Positions 45,195 to 54,436 of a stretch of 64,000 bases of DNA are shown piece by piece (position 1 is the stretch's first letter; each line of letters starts with the position of its first letter). The notes under the pieces are model-generated. The model saw only the letters and a program-made list of their open reading frames with translations, did no database searches and had not been told where the DNA came from. Origin of the DNA: Streptomyces sp. 11x1. Its GTDB lineage: Bacteria > Actinomycetota > Actinomycetes > Streptomycetales > Streptomycetaceae. The stretch is taken from NCBI RefSeq assembly GCF_032598905.1, contig NZ_CP122458.1, positions 10,193,001 to 10,257,000 of the forward strand. The letters run 5' to 3'. The translations under genes were made by a program, and so were the position numbers.

Positions 45195-47165
45195 TCACCC
45201 GGCCGGCAGTACCCGCACATCCGCCGCCTTGACGAACGCCACCCGGTGGCCGAACTGGATCTCGTAGTAGAGGTCCTTGCCGACCACGACCCGGTGTCCG
45301 CTCGTGTCGAAGGTGACGGCGTAGTAGTACTCGCCCGGCACCAGGCCCCCGGTGACGTACTTCTGCCCCTTGAGGAGCTTGTACGGCCACGGGGACACCG
45401 CCTGCGCGGGCACCCCCGCCGGATAGGCGGACGCCTCCGGGTAGGCGCGGCCGTACACCGGGATGTCCGCCAGGCCGTCCCGGGGCGTCACGACCAGCCC
45501 GGTGGCGCCGACCGCCGTCGGCTTGCCCGGCGGGTTCTGGAACCAGGCCTTCTGCCCCAGGAACCAGATCGCCGTCCAGTCGCCCTGCCGCTCCGCCACC
45601 GCGTACTGCTGCCCGGTGGAGACCCGGGACCCGAGGTCGTTCACATTGGTCGTCGAACCGCTGCCGTCCGGCCGCAGCCCGATGTCCTTGATCAGGGGTG
45701 AGGTCACGTCGGGGCGGCTGTAGAGGCGTACGGCGCTGGAGCCGTGCACCGCGCAGGTCGCGCCGCCGGACCCGCAGCCGGTGAACACGGGCCGGTTGGC
45801 GGCGTAGTCCGGGAGGATCGTGACCATGGTGCTGTCGGCGCCGGACGTCGCTCCGAGCGGCTTGCCCAGCAGCTCGAAGTAGTGCCGCCAGTCCCAGTAC
45901 GGACCCGGGTCGGTGTGCATCCCCGGGATCGTCGCCGTCGTCGGACCCGGCACGGTGTCATGGCCCAGGATGTGCTGCCGGTCCAACGGGATGCCGTATC
46001 TGTCGGCCAGGTACCTCACCAGCCGCGCCGACGACCGGTACATCGCCTCCGTGTACCAGGCGTCCGGCGAGGCGAGGAACCCCTCGTGCTCCAGACCGAT
46101 CGAGCCCGCGTTGACGTACCAGTTGCCGGCGTGCCAGGCCACGTCCTTGTGCTTGATGTGCTGCGCGATGTGCCCGTCCGTGGAGCGCAGCGAATACTGC
46201 CACGACACGTACGTCGGGTCCTGGACCAGTTCCAGAGTGGTGTCCCAGTAGCCCTCGGTGTCGTGGACGACGATGTACCGGATGGGCTGGGAGTTCGGCC
46301 GGTCGGCCAGGTCGTGGTTGCCGTAGTCGTTGTCGCCGAACTCCTGGTACGGCGCCGGGATCCACTCACAGGCCACCGTGGTCGGGCACTCCGCCCCGGC
46401 GGCCGCCGCGCGCAGTCCGGACCGGGACAGCTGCCCGGTGTCGGGCGCGAGGTCCGGGTCGGCCGCCAGGGCCACCCGCTGACCGGCGTCCGTGACGCGC
46501 TCCGCGCCGGCACGGATGACCGCGAACACCTCGTTCGCGTACGCCGCCGCCGTGGCCCGGTCGTCGGCCCCCGAGAAGCGCGCCACCGCCCCGTACCAGT
46601 CCGCGGGATCGGCGCTCGGTTCCGCGCCGAGCTGCCGCTGGGCGGCGGCGAGCAGCGCTGCACCGCCCGCCACGTTCGCCTCGGCGTCCGTGCGCAGCTT
46701 CCGCGCGGGCAGGCCGGTCAGCTCGGCCGCCCTCGTCAACGTCCGTAGCCGGGCCGGGAGTTCGGCGGGCTGCGGCAGTTTCGCCTCCGGCACGGTCAGC
46801 GGGCGCGACTCGTCGCCGCGCGCGTCCTCCGTGCCCTCGCCGTGGTGCGGGGCCTCGGCCAGGGCCGTGCGCGCGTCGGTGAGATGCATGGGCCCGTAGC
46901 CGCCGGTCACGCTGGGCGCGCCGCCGTGCTCGTCCCAACGGGACTGGAGATACGAGACGCCGAGCAGGACGCTGCGCGGTACGCCGTACCTCTCGGCCGC
47001 GGCGGTGAACGCGCCCTGCAGACCGCCGGAGGCCGAGAAACCGCTCTCCGGCGGGGCCGCGCCCAGCAGGGGCAGCAGCAGGACGGCGGGAGCCGTGGCG
47101 AGCGCCGCTCGGCGGACACGTCTGGGACGGGGGGTGGGCCTGCGGTCGGTGGGGGATCCTCGCAA
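45195..47165 (-). CDS. Secreted N-acetylmuramoyl-L-alanine amidase
   Basis: A 656-aa exported peptidoglycan hydrolase. TTG 47165 is the start, with AGAGGAGG 6 nt before it. An Arg-rich, Ala/Leu signal peptide (RRAALATAPAVLLLPLLGA) leads to a lysozyme-like N-terminal region (VPRSVLLGVSYLQSRWDEHG). The Amidase_2 domain (~residues 300-450) has zinc ligands in YIVVHDTEGYW, AWHAGNWYVNAGSIGLEHEG and HDTVPGPTT. SH3-like repeats form the C-terminus. It cleaves the amide between MurNAc and the stem peptide. Monocistronic. Confidence 0.93.
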   Translation of the reverse strand: MRGSPTDRRPTPRPRRVRRAALATAPAVLLLPLLGAAPPESGFSASGGLQGAFTAAAERYGVPRSVLLGVSYLQSRWDEHGGAPSVTGGYGPMHLTDARTALAEAPHHGEGTEDARGDESRPLTVPEAKLPQPAELPARLRTLTRAAELTGLPARKLRTDAEANVAGGAALLAAAQRQLGAEPSADPADWYGAVARFSGADDRATAAAYANEVFAVIRAGAERVTDAGQRVALAADPDLAPDTGQLSRSGLRAAAAGAECPTTVACEWIPAPYQEFGDNDYGNHDLADRPNSQPIRYIVVHDTEGYWDTTLELVQDPTYVSWQYSLRSTDGHIAQHIKHKDVAWHAGNWYVNAGSIGLEHEGFLASPDAWYTEAMYRSSARLVRYLADRYGIPLDRQHILGHDTVPGPTTATIPGMHTDPGPYWDWRHYFELLGKPLGATSGADSTMVTILPDYAANRPVFTGCGSGGATCAVHGSSAVRLYSRPDVTSPLIKDIGLRPDGSGSTTNVNDLGSRVSTGQQYAVAERQGDWTAIWFLGQKAWFQNPPGKPTAVGATGLVVTPRDGLADIPVYGRAYPEASAYPAGVPAQAVSPWPYKLLKGQKYVTGGLVPGEYYYAVTFDTSGHRVVVGKDLYYEIQFGHRVAFVKAADVRVLPAG

Positions 47166-47346
47166 GGCGGGCCTCCTCTAACGGTGGGGCGTTGGCGGAG
47201 TGGCAGACCAAAGGCTCCTCCCGTGGGCGAGGCCCGCGTGCGGAGGAGCGCTTCCGTGCTATCGGTCGGCCGACGATCCGTCAATCATGCCCCCAGAAGG
47301 CCGCTTCCCCGGTGATTGCCGGGCGCACGACCACCCCCGGGTCATG

Positions 47347-47395
47347 ACGAAGGCCCGCGGTGCGGCCCTTGCGCCGGCACACCGCGGACCTTCGT
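47347..47395 (-). terminator. Hairpin terminator after the APH-like gene
   Basis: Arms ACGAAGGCCCGCGGTG (47347-47362) and CACCGCGGACCTTCGT (47380-47395), 16 bp with one mismatch, lie 7 nt downstream of the minus-strand stop at 47402. Confidence 0.75.
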
Positions 47396-47401
47396 ATCCC
47401 C

Positions 47402-48541
47402 TCAGCGAGTGCCGACCGCCGCCCGTACGGCCTTGCGGGCCAGCTGGCAGTCGTCGTGCAGCCGCCTGAGCAGCAGCCGCTGTTCCTCGCCGGACGGCGC
47501 AGCAGCCGGGTGGGCCTGACCCGGTGCCGCCGGGGTCGAGTCGTGCATCGAACGCTGCACGGCTGTCTCGTAGGTACGGATCTCACGGGTCAGTACGAGC
47601 ATCAGGTTCACCAGGAACGCGTCCCGGGATGCCGGGCCCGCCGACTGCGCCAGCTGGCTGATCTGCCGCCGTGCCACCGGTGCGTCCCCGAGCACCGCCC
47701 ACAGCGTCGCCAGGTCGTACCCCGGCAGGTACCAGCCCGCGTGCTCCCAGTCCACCAGCACTGGACCGGCCGGTGAGAGCAGGATGTTCGACAGGAGGGC
47801 GTCGCCGTGACAGAACTGGCCCATGCCCTGACGGCCGGACGCGTGCGCGATGCCGTGCAGCAGCTTCTGCAGATCGCCCATGTCCCGGTCGGTGAGCAGG
47901 CCCAGCTCATGGAAGCGGGAGATCCGCTCCGCGTAGTCCAGCGGGGCGTCGAACGTCCCCACCGGCGGTCGCCACGCGTTCAGCCGGCAGATCGCGCCGA
48001 GCGCCGCCCGGATGTCGGCGCGCGGCGGCGCCTCCACCGGGTGCCGTTGCAGGGCCGCCACCCGGCCCGGCATCCGCTCGATGACCAAGGTGCAGTTGTC
48101 CGGGTCCGCCGCGATCAGCCTCGGCGCCCGCACGGGGGGGCGGTGCCGGACGAACGAGCGGTATGCGGCTATTTCGTGCCGGAGCCGGTCCTCCCAGATG
48201 GAGGAATGATCCAGTAAACACTTGGCGACGGCCGTACTTCGCCCGGTGGTACCGACGAGCAGCACCGAGCGGCCGCTGCGGCGCAGCACCTGGACCGGAG
48301 TGAACTCCGGACAGATGCGGTGCACCGAGGCGATCGCCGTGCGCAGCTGCGCGCCCTGAGGGCCGGACAAGTCGAGTCTCCCGCTGAGCGGTTGGGTGCC
48401 GAGCCCGGGCACGCGCCGCGCCCGGCCGCCGAGCACCGGGGCCGCCGTACGCGTGGGGTCGAGGTAGGGGCCGCCGCTGCCCGGCTGACGGGGGTGCAGC
48501 GACCGGGGAGGAGCGGACACGGAGGACGATGCTGCGTACAT
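47402..48541 (-). CDS. Aminoglycoside phosphotransferase (APH)-family kinase; TTA codon
   Basis: A 379-aa protein-kinase-like phosphotransferase. Catalytic loop and metal site are [17 protein letters not shown] and [18 protein letters not shown]; upstream [20 protein letters not shown] supplies the ATP-binding Lys and Glu. The first ~60 residues are Pro/Gly-rich and unlike the family. Such proteins phosphorylate small alcohols, sugars or antibiotics; substrate unknown. Codon 109 is TTA (48215-48217), so expression depends on bldA. It is divergent from an NsdA-like developmental regulator across 235 bp, which hints at a link with differentiation. Confidence 0.88.
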   Translation of the reverse strand: MYAASSSVSAPPRSLHPRQPGSGGPYLDPTRTAAPVLGGRARRVPGLGTQPLSGRLDLSGPQGAQLRTAIASVHRICPEFTPVQVLRRSGRSVLLVGTTGRSTAVAKCLLDHSSIWEDRLRHEIAAYRSFVRHRPPVRAPRLIAADPDNCTLVIERMPGRVAALQRHPVEAPPRADIRAALGAICRLNAWRPPVGTFDAPLDYAERISRFHELGLLTDRDMGDLQKLLHGIAHASGRQGMGQFCHGDALLSNILLSPAGPVLVDWEHAGWYLPGYDLATLWAVLGDAPVARRQISQLAQSAGPASRDAFLVNLMLVLTREIRTYETAVQRSMHDSTPAAPGQAHPAAAPSGEEQRLLLRRLHDDCQLARKAVRAAVGTR

Positions 48542-48776
48542 GGGGGAGGACAGATCCCTTCGTGTGCCGGCAGGTCACGTGCCACCCGCCCCGGCCGTAC
48601 CGGGGACACCCTGGGGAGTGCCCGTCGGGGCGACCGGGTCGGGGTGGCGCTTTCCTACCTGACACCGGATGGGCCCTGGCACACCATGTAGCGCACCCTG
48701 GCGAAGCCTGGCGAATAGTCCCCGAGCAACTGACAGCGGGCTACATTCAACTCAGCCGAGAACCTGGGGGCTTGAC

Positions 48777-50288
48777 GTGAGCGGACAACCCAACACCCGA
48801 CTCGCAGACCTGTTCGGCCTGGCCGGCTGGTCGAAGGGAGAGCTCGCGAGGCTGGTCAACCGGCAGGCGGCGGCCATGGGCCACCCCCAGCTGGCGACCG
48901 ACACCTCACGGGTACGGCGGTGGATCGACATGGGAGAGATCCCGCGCGATCCCGTGCCACGGGTGCTGGCGGCGCTGTTCACCGAGCGTCTCGGCCGTGT
49001 CGTGACCATCGAGGACCTCGGTCTGGTCCGGCACGGGCGTACGGGGAAACGGCAGGGCGGCGGGAATGTGGAACATCCCGACGGCGTGCCGTGGGCGCCC
49101 GAACGGACTGCCGCGGTCCTCACCGAATTCACGGGAATGGACCTCATGCTCAACCGACGCGGCTTGGTGGGTGCGGGCGTCGCGCTCACCGCGGGATCCG
49201 CACTCAGCAGCGCCATGCACGACTGGCTGCACACCGATCCGGCCCTCGCGGCCGACGCCCCCGACCTCGACAACTCCCTGCACGCCGACCCCGCTGGGTT
49301 CGACCGTTACGAGGCCGCCCCCATCGGGTCGCAGGAGATCGAGGAACTGGAGCGCTCGGTCGAGGTGTTCCGGGCCTGGGACGCGGCCCGCGGCGGCGGG
49401 CTGCAACGCAAGGCTGTCGTGGGACAGCTCAACGAGGTGGGAGGCATGCTCTCCTACCGTCACCCCGAACACCTCCAGCGGCGCCTGTGGGGCGTCGCCG
49501 CCAACCTCGCCGTCCTCGCCGGCTGGATGTCGCACGACATCGGCCTCGAACCCACCGCCCAGAAGTACTTCATCATCGCTGCCCACGCCGCGAGGGAGGG
49601 CGGTGACCGGCCCCGCGCCGGCGAGGCCCTCTCCCGGGCGGCCCGACAACTGGTGCACCTCGGGAAACCCGACGAGGCACTGGACATCATGAAACTCGCC
49701 CAGTCCGGGTCCGGCGACCAGGTCCTGCCCCGCACCAAGGCCATGCTCCACACCGTCGAGGCCTGGGCGCAGGCATCGCTGGGGAAGGGCCAGGCCATGC
49801 GCCGCACCCTGGGCCAGGCCGAGGACCTGTTCGTCTCCGACCGTGGGGACGTGCCGCCGCCGAGCTGGATGCAGATGTTCAACGAGGCCGATCTGTACGG
49901 CATGCAGGCCCTGGCCTACCGCACCCTCGCGGAGCACGAACCGGCAGCGGCGCAGCACGCCCGGCACTACGCGGAGAAGGCGTTGGACCTCAGGACGAAC
50001 GCCCAGGGGAGGTCGCAGATCTTCGACTACCTGTCGATGGCCTCGGCCTGCTTCATCGGCGACGACCCGGAGCAGGCGAGCGGGTACGCGCGTCTGGCGC
50101 TGGCGTCGATGGGCTCCAACTCCTCGCACCGCACCTGGGACCGGCTGCGTGAGATGTACCGGCTCACCGGTCAGTACGCCGGCTATCCGAAGATCCAGGA
50201 TCTGCGGGAGGAGATCCAGCTCTCCCTGCCCAAGCCCCAGCCGAGGGCCTCACTGCCGAAGAACAGGGGCGACATCGCCCCGGCGTGA
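48777..50288 (+). CDS. NsdA/NsdB-family regulator of sporulation and antibiotic production
   Basis: A 503-aa cytosolic protein closely patterned on NsdA of Streptomyces coelicolor: N-terminal SKGELARLVNRQAAAMGHPQ and TDTSRVRRWIDMGEIPRDPVP (HTH-like), LMLNRRGLVGAGVALTAGSAL, LQRKAVVGQLNEVGGML, LAGWMSHDIGLEPTAQKYF, then TPR-like helices. NsdA-type genes repress both aerial development and antibiotic synthesis. Since length and N-terminus are similar but not identical to what I recall for NsdA, it may be NsdB or another paralogue. GTG 48777 follows GGGGG. Divergent from the APH-like TTA gene, convergent with the PP2C gene. Confidence 0.85.
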   Translation: MSGQPNTRLADLFGLAGWSKGELARLVNRQAAAMGHPQLATDTSRVRRWIDMGEIPRDPVPRVLAALFTERLGRVVTIEDLGLVRHGRTGKRQGGGNVEHPDGVPWAPERTAAVLTEFTGMDLMLNRRGLVGAGVALTAGSALSSAMHDWLHTDPALAADAPDLDNSLHADPAGFDRYEAAPIGSQEIEELERSVEVFRAWDAARGGGLQRKAVVGQLNEVGGMLSYRHPEHLQRRLWGVAANLAVLAGWMSHDIGLEPTAQKYFIIAAHAAREGGDRPRAGEALSRAARQLVHLGKPDEALDIMKLAQSGSGDQVLPRTKAMLHTVEAWAQASLGKGQAMRRTLGQAEDLFVSDRGDVPPPSWMQMFNEADLYGMQALAYRTLAEHEPAAAQHARHYAEKALDLRTNAQGRSQIFDYLSMASACFIGDDPEQASGYARLALASMGSNSSHRTWDRLREMYRLTGQYAGYPKIQDLREEIQLSLPKPQPRASLPKNRGDIAPA

Positions 50289-50344
50289 GGCATCACCTCC
50301 CGGTGCGAGGGTGAGGGGCGGCGTGCGGGTGAGTGGCCCGTTCC

Positions 50345-51775
50345 TCAGGAGCTGACCCGGGCGACGAGCACGCACGCGTCGTCCGTACGCTCCCTCTCGC
50401 CGAACTCCTCCACCACCGTCCGGACACATTCCTGGGCCGTACGTGCCTCGCCGAACCGGGGGGCCAGGTCCAACAGCCGCTGGACGGCTGCCTCTCCGTC
50501 CCGCCGGGGGACCAGTCCATCGGTGTGCAGGAGCAGCAGATCGCCCTGTTCGAGCGTGACTTCGGCCTGCCCGTAGACGGCTCCGGAGGTCGCTCCGAGC
50601 AGGACTCCGTCCGGCGGGGGCAGCACGCGCCCCGTCCCGTCGCGGAACAGCAGCGGGGCGGGGTGCCCGGCCTGTGCCCAGACGAGGGTGCGGGTCGCCG
50701 GCCGGTAGCGGCAACAGGCCGCGCTGCCGAGCGCCGGCTGCACGGTGGCGTCCAGTAACTGATTGAGGCAGGCCATCAGCCGGCCCGGCTCGGTTCCCGA
50801 CATCGCCATGCCGCGGAGTGCGCCGATCAGCATCGCCATGCCCGAGGTCACGGTGACACCGTGACCGGTGAGGTCGCCGACGCTCAACAGGCTGTCGCCG
50901 CCCGGCAGTTCGAGGGCGTCGTACCAGTCGCCGCCGATCAGCGCGCTCGTCGAGCAGGGCAGGTAGTGGGCGGCCAGGTCCAGTCTCTCGGGGCCCCGCT
51001 GCGGGAGCCGCAGGGGGCCGCGCCACGGCGGCAGCACGGCCTCCTGCAGCTCGACCGCGAGCCGGTGCTCGGTCTGCGCGATGTGCCGCTCGCGGTGCAG
51101 CGAGTCACGGGTCTCGCTCACCGCTCGCTGGCTGCGCCGCAGTTCGCTGACGTCCCGCAGGACGGCCCACATGGAGGCCGTACCGCCGTCGTCGTCGAGC
51201 ACGGGCTCGCCCATCATGTGCACGGTGCGCACCCCGCCGTCGGGGAGCACGATCCGGAACTCCCCGTCGATGCGTTTGGCGTCGATGAGGCAGTCCGTGA
51301 CCATCGCCGTCAGCCGCGGACGGTCCTCGTCGTGGACCAGCGACGGCAGTTCGTCCAGGGTGAGCGGCGGGGCGGTCGGGTCGCGGCCGAGGATCTGGAA
51401 CAGCTCACCGGACCAGCTCGCCTCGTCCGTCAGGAGGTTCCACTCGGCGCTGCCGACGCGGCTGAGCAGCGACTCGCGCCGGGGGGCCGGGGGTGGCGCG
51501 ACCGGGAGGCCGGCCGTGGCCGCGGGGGCGGGCGGCGGGGCCGGGCCGTCCCGCAGCTGCGCCAAGTGGTCGTCGAGATCGCTCAGTTGATGCAGGGCCA
51601 GCTCGTAGAGCGCCCGCTGCCAGCGGATCTCGGGATCGGCTTCGTCGGCGGCCGCGTCGCGTCGTACGGCGTCCACGTCGCCCCGCAGCCGTCGCGTCTG
51701 CGAGATGAGCGCGTCGACCGTGCCGCTTCGGGGCGGCTGGGCGGCGGGACGATCCGCAGAGAGAGGGGACGGCAT
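50345..51775 (-). CDS. PAS-domain PP2C (SpoIIE-type) phosphatase; TTA codon
   Basis: A 476-aa protein with a coiled N-terminus, a PAS domain (~residues 120-240: WNLLTDEASWSGELFQILGR, VLDDDGGTASMWAVLRDVS) and a C-terminal PP2C/SpoIIE phosphatase (IGGDWYDALELPGGDSLLSV, GDLTGHGVTVTSGMA, LHTDGLVPRRD, ERTDDACVLVARV). Such proteins dephosphorylate anti-anti-sigma factors. ATG 51775 has GGAG at 9 nt; GTG 51778 also fits. Codon 340 is TTA (50756-50758), implying bldA control. No partner anti-sigma or STAS gene is adjacent. Confidence 0.93.
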   Translation of the reverse strand: MPSPLSADRPAAQPPRSGTVDALISQTRRLRGDVDAVRRDAAADEADPEIRWQRALYELALHQLSDLDDHLAQLRDGPAPPPAPAATAGLPVAPPPAPRRESLLSRVGSAEWNLLTDEASWSGELFQILGRDPTAPPLTLDELPSLVHDEDRPRLTAMVTDCLIDAKRIDGEFRIVLPDGGVRTVHMMGEPVLDDDGGTASMWAVLRDVSELRRSQRAVSETRDSLHRERHIAQTEHRLAVELQEAVLPPWRGPLRLPQRGPERLDLAAHYLPCSTSALIGGDWYDALELPGGDSLLSVGDLTGHGVTVTSGMAMLIGALRGMAMSGTEPGRLMACLNQLLDATVQPALGSAACCRYRPATRTLVWAQAGHPAPLLFRDGTGRVLPPPDGVLLGATSGAVYGQAEVTLEQGDLLLLHTDGLVPRRDGEAAVQRLLDLAPRFGEARTAQECVRTVVEEFGERERTDDACVLVARVSS

Positions 51776-52151
51776 CACGTACTCCGATGGGGGACGGTAC
51801 GACCAACGCTGACGTAAGGGCCGATTACGACTGTTGCACAGGCCCGGACGCGCTGTAAGGGATTTGGCAAGACACGATACGGTGGTGCTTCCGGCATATG
51901 CCACCGTCCTCGCGGTCGGGGGTGCCCACTGCGGTTCGATGAGCGTCCCGAGGGCCCAAGTCGTAGGGATCGTACGTGACTTGACGGGTCGTCGACCGCG
52001 CTCACCTGTCTTTCATTCCCCTGTTCGAGGGGCATGTGTGCGAGTGCTTCCCCGGGCCCGTGAGTGACATGGGTCACAGCGATGAATCCAGGACGTCGCG
52101 TCCTGCGAAACCTCTCGGCAGGAAGAGCTTCATCCGAAACGGAGACCGTTC
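51776..52151. other. Divergent intergenic region with two palindromes
   Basis: It separates the PP2C and SsgA-like genes. ACGGTGG...CCACCGT forms a 7-bp stem around 51890-51920, and GTGACATGGGTCAC is a 5-bp-arm palindrome at 52064-52077, 75 bp before the SsgA-like ATG. Either could be an operator; no gene is present. Confidence 0.45.
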
Positions 52152-52565
52152 ATGACCGTCACGCTGGAACAGCCCGCCCGCGCGCTCCTCGTCACCGAGG
52201 AGGACCGGGAGATCCCGGTGCCCGCGAGCCTGCGCTATTCCTCCGACGATCCGCTGGCCGTGCACCTCGACTTCCCGGCCGACATCTCGCTGAACGGCTC
52301 CATGGTGACCTGGACGTTCGCCCGCGGACTGCTGGCGGAGGGCGTGCGCGCCCCCGCGGGCGCCGGCGATGTGCACATCCGTCCCAACGGCCGGTTCCGC
52401 ACGGTGGTGGAGCTGCACTCCTCGTACGGCATGGCGCTGCTCCGGTTCGAGAAGGCGGCACTGCAGCGCTTCCTGCTGCGCAGCTACACCGTCGTCGCCG
52501 CCGGGAGCGAGGAGGTGGGCCCCGCGCTCGACCGGGGACTGACGTCCCTCCTGCGGGGTGTCTGA
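52152..52565 (+). CDS. SsgA-like protein (SALP), sporulation/cell division
   Basis: A 137-aa member of the SsgA family, found only in morphologically complex actinomycetes. Family blocks: VPASLRYSSDDPLAVHLDF, WTFARGLLAEGV, GDVHIRP, and the C-terminal AALQRFLLRSYTVVAAGSE. SALPs position FtsZ and guide septum and spore-wall formation. ATG 52152 has GGAG at 8 nt. It converges with the baeRF gene. Which SALP subtype it is was not resolved. Confidence 0.93.
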   Translation: MTVTLEQPARALLVTEEDREIPVPASLRYSSDDPLAVHLDFPADISLNGSMVTWTFARGLLAEGVRAPAGAGDVHIRPNGRFRTVVELHSSYGMALLRFEKAALQRFLLRSYTVVAAGSEEVGPALDRGLTSLLRGV

Positions 52566-52604
52566 CATCCCTCCCGGTGGCGCTGCGGTGGGCGGGGGTG
52601 TGGC

Positions 52605-53711
52605 TCAGTAGCGCAGGACGCCCGCGATGCCCCGGGCGTCGCCGAGCATGCCGTCGGGGACGAAGCGGACCTCGGCACCGGTGTCCAGACAGCGCTCGAC
52701 GATCTCGTCCACGATGTCCTCGCGGACGTCGAGGTCGCCGCTCTCGGCCGGCACGAGATGCCCGTCGGCGCTGCCGCCGTCCGCGCGCACGGCCGCCCGG
52801 AAGTTCTCCTCGACGGCCAGGAGCTGGATCCGGCCCTGCCGGGCGTTCTGACGGACCTCGTCGACGCCGGCGGCGAACGTCTTGCGACCGCGCGCCGCTT
52901 CGAGTCGCCGCGCCACGGTGTCGACGCTCCTGCGGTTCTCGTCGGCGACCACGGGGCCCACCGCCTGCCACACGGCCTCCGGGGTGCCGTGCGCGAGACC
53001 GCCGTGGGGGACGTGGGTGGCGTCCCTGGTGACCGTGCCGATCTCGTCGAGCAGGGACAGTGCCGCCGTCTCGCCGGTGACGTAGAGGGGGCGCTGCCGG
53101 GTGCGCAGGATCCGGGCGAGCGCGGTGTCGGCGTCGCGGAGGAAATGCCGGGTGTCCTCGTCGCGGTAGGCGGACGGCTGGTCGCCGATCCGTTCCTGCC
53201 GCTCGGCGTCGAAGTTGTCGCGGTCCCTGGTCATCGGGAACCCGCCGACGTGCGCCTCGGTGACACGGTCGCCGCCGCCGTTCCACAGGGTGACCCGGTC
53301 GGCGGAGACCGCGAGCACCCAGAACGGCCGCTCGGCGGCCTGCGCCGCCACCAGGTTCCGCGTGAGGAAGGTGTCCGAGAGCACCACACGCTCCGGCACC
53401 GGACGGGTCAGCGACCAGACCTGGTGCTCACCGGGCGCGGCGAAGATCACCAGGCCGTCCTCGGCGTGCGTCAGGTCCACCTCGGCCAGCGCCCGGTCCA
53501 GCTGCTCGACGACGTCGTGGCGCCGCTCCCGGGTGACGGCGGGATCGTGCTCCAGCCGCTTCTTGGCCTCGGCCACGACATTGCGCAGCCGGACCGGGTC
53601 CTGGGCGTTCTCGGGCTCTCGGCGGTGCGTCGGCGTCAGTACCGAGACCGCCGGGTAGGGCCGCGGACGGCGCAGTTCGATGAGGGTCGCGAGGCTGAGG
53701 GCATGCTCCAT
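52605..53711 (-). CDS. baeRF-family (bacterial eRF1-like) protein
   Basis: A 368-aa protein resembling baeRF family 3: PYPAVSVLTPTHRREPENAQ, EDGLVIFAAPGEHQVWSL, FWVLAVSADRVTLWNGGGDR, RQRPLYVTGETAALSLLDEI and a C-terminal VDEIVERCLDTGAEVRFVPD. The domain order is that of eRF1/Pelota/Vms1-like proteins, whose middle domain hydrolyses peptidyl-tRNA on stalled ribosomes. A role in ribosome rescue or stress is likely but unproven. ATG 53711. Databases may label it a chemotaxis protein, for which nothing here speaks. Confidence 0.8.
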   Translation of the reverse strand: MEHALSLATLIELRRPRPYPAVSVLTPTHRREPENAQDPVRLRNVVAEAKKRLEHDPAVTRERRHDVVEQLDRALAEVDLTHAEDGLVIFAAPGEHQVWSLTRPVPERVVLSDTFLTRNLVAAQAAERPFWVLAVSADRVTLWNGGGDRVTEAHVGGFPMTRDRDNFDAERQERIGDQPSAYRDEDTRHFLRDADTALARILRTRQRPLYVTGETAALSLLDEIGTVTRDATHVPHGGLAHGTPEAVWQAVGPVVADENRRSVDTVARRLEAARGRKTFAAGVDEVRQNARQGRIQLLAVEENFRAAVRADGGSADGHLVPAESGDLDVREDIVDEIVERCLDTGAEVRFVPDGMLGDARGIAGVLRY

Positions 53712-53781
53712 CCCTTCACGATAGGACTGATTCGCGTATCGGGCATTTGGGGTGGAGAGGCCCCCGGTCGGACCTCGTGGG

Positions 53782-54312
53782 TCAGCCCACTTCCTTCTTC
53801 AGCGCCTTGTCGGCGGCGGCCTTGGAAGGCTTCCACCAGGTCGTCACCGGCTCCCAGACCTTCACCTTCTTGCTGGCGCCCAGCTGCTTCAGGGGGAACG
53901 TGCGGCCGTAGAGGTCGGGGTTGGCCGACACGGTGATCGTGCCGACGCGACGCGCCTCGGGGTCCTTGAGGTGGGCGATCGTGCGGACCGCGGCGTACAC
54001 CGTCTTCCCCGCGCCGACCTTGTACGGGCCGCTCTCGCCGGACGGCACCGGCTGGGCCGCCCCGTCGAGGTCGCCGAAGGTGACGACGGGAAGGCGGTCG
54101 ATCGTGCAGGTGCGGGTGCCGGTGTTCTTGACGCTGATGTGCACGATCCGCGTGTCCTTCGCCTGCTTGGCCCCCAGCTTGAGGACCTTCGACTTGCAGA
54201 CCGGGGTCTTCGCGGCGGGCTGGGCGGCGAGCCCCTGAGGGGCGGCGGTGAGCAGGAGCGCGGCGCCGGCGGTGGCCACGGTGGAGACGGTGAGCAAGGA
54301 GCGGGTGCGCAT
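53782..54312 (-). CDS. Secreted DUF4232 protein
   Basis: A 176-aa exported protein. Residues 1-29 are a signal peptide ending LAA-Q. The rest is a small beta-sandwich domain with one disulfide pair candidate (CKSKV ... TCTIDRLPVV), the DUF4232 layout. Function unknown; such proteins are common in Streptomyces secretomes. ATG 54312. It follows the secreted peptidase gene on the same strand but is 3' to it by 124 bp, so co-transcription is possible. Confidence 0.85.
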   Translation of the reverse strand: MRTRSLLTVSTVATAGAALLLTAAPQGLAAQPAAKTPVCKSKVLKLGAKQAKDTRIVHISVKNTGTRTCTIDRLPVVTFGDLDGAAQPVPSGESGPYKVGAGKTVYAAVRTIAHLKDPEARRVGTITVSANPDLYGRTFPLKQLGASKKVKVWEPVTTWWKPSKAAADKALKKEVG

Positions 54313-54436
54313 CGGTGGATTCCCCCAGGTTAAGTCACATACGGGTACGGCACACGCAAACGTGACGTCTGCCCAGTGTGGCGAGCGAGATGCGCCCGGG
54401 GTTGTACCGATTGGGCCCGTGTTACGCGCCCGATGC

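Noticed and set aside
48730..48747. CTGACA ... TACATT as promoter of the NsdA-like gene
   Set aside because: The two boxes are only 6 bp apart, too close for a sigma-70 promoter.
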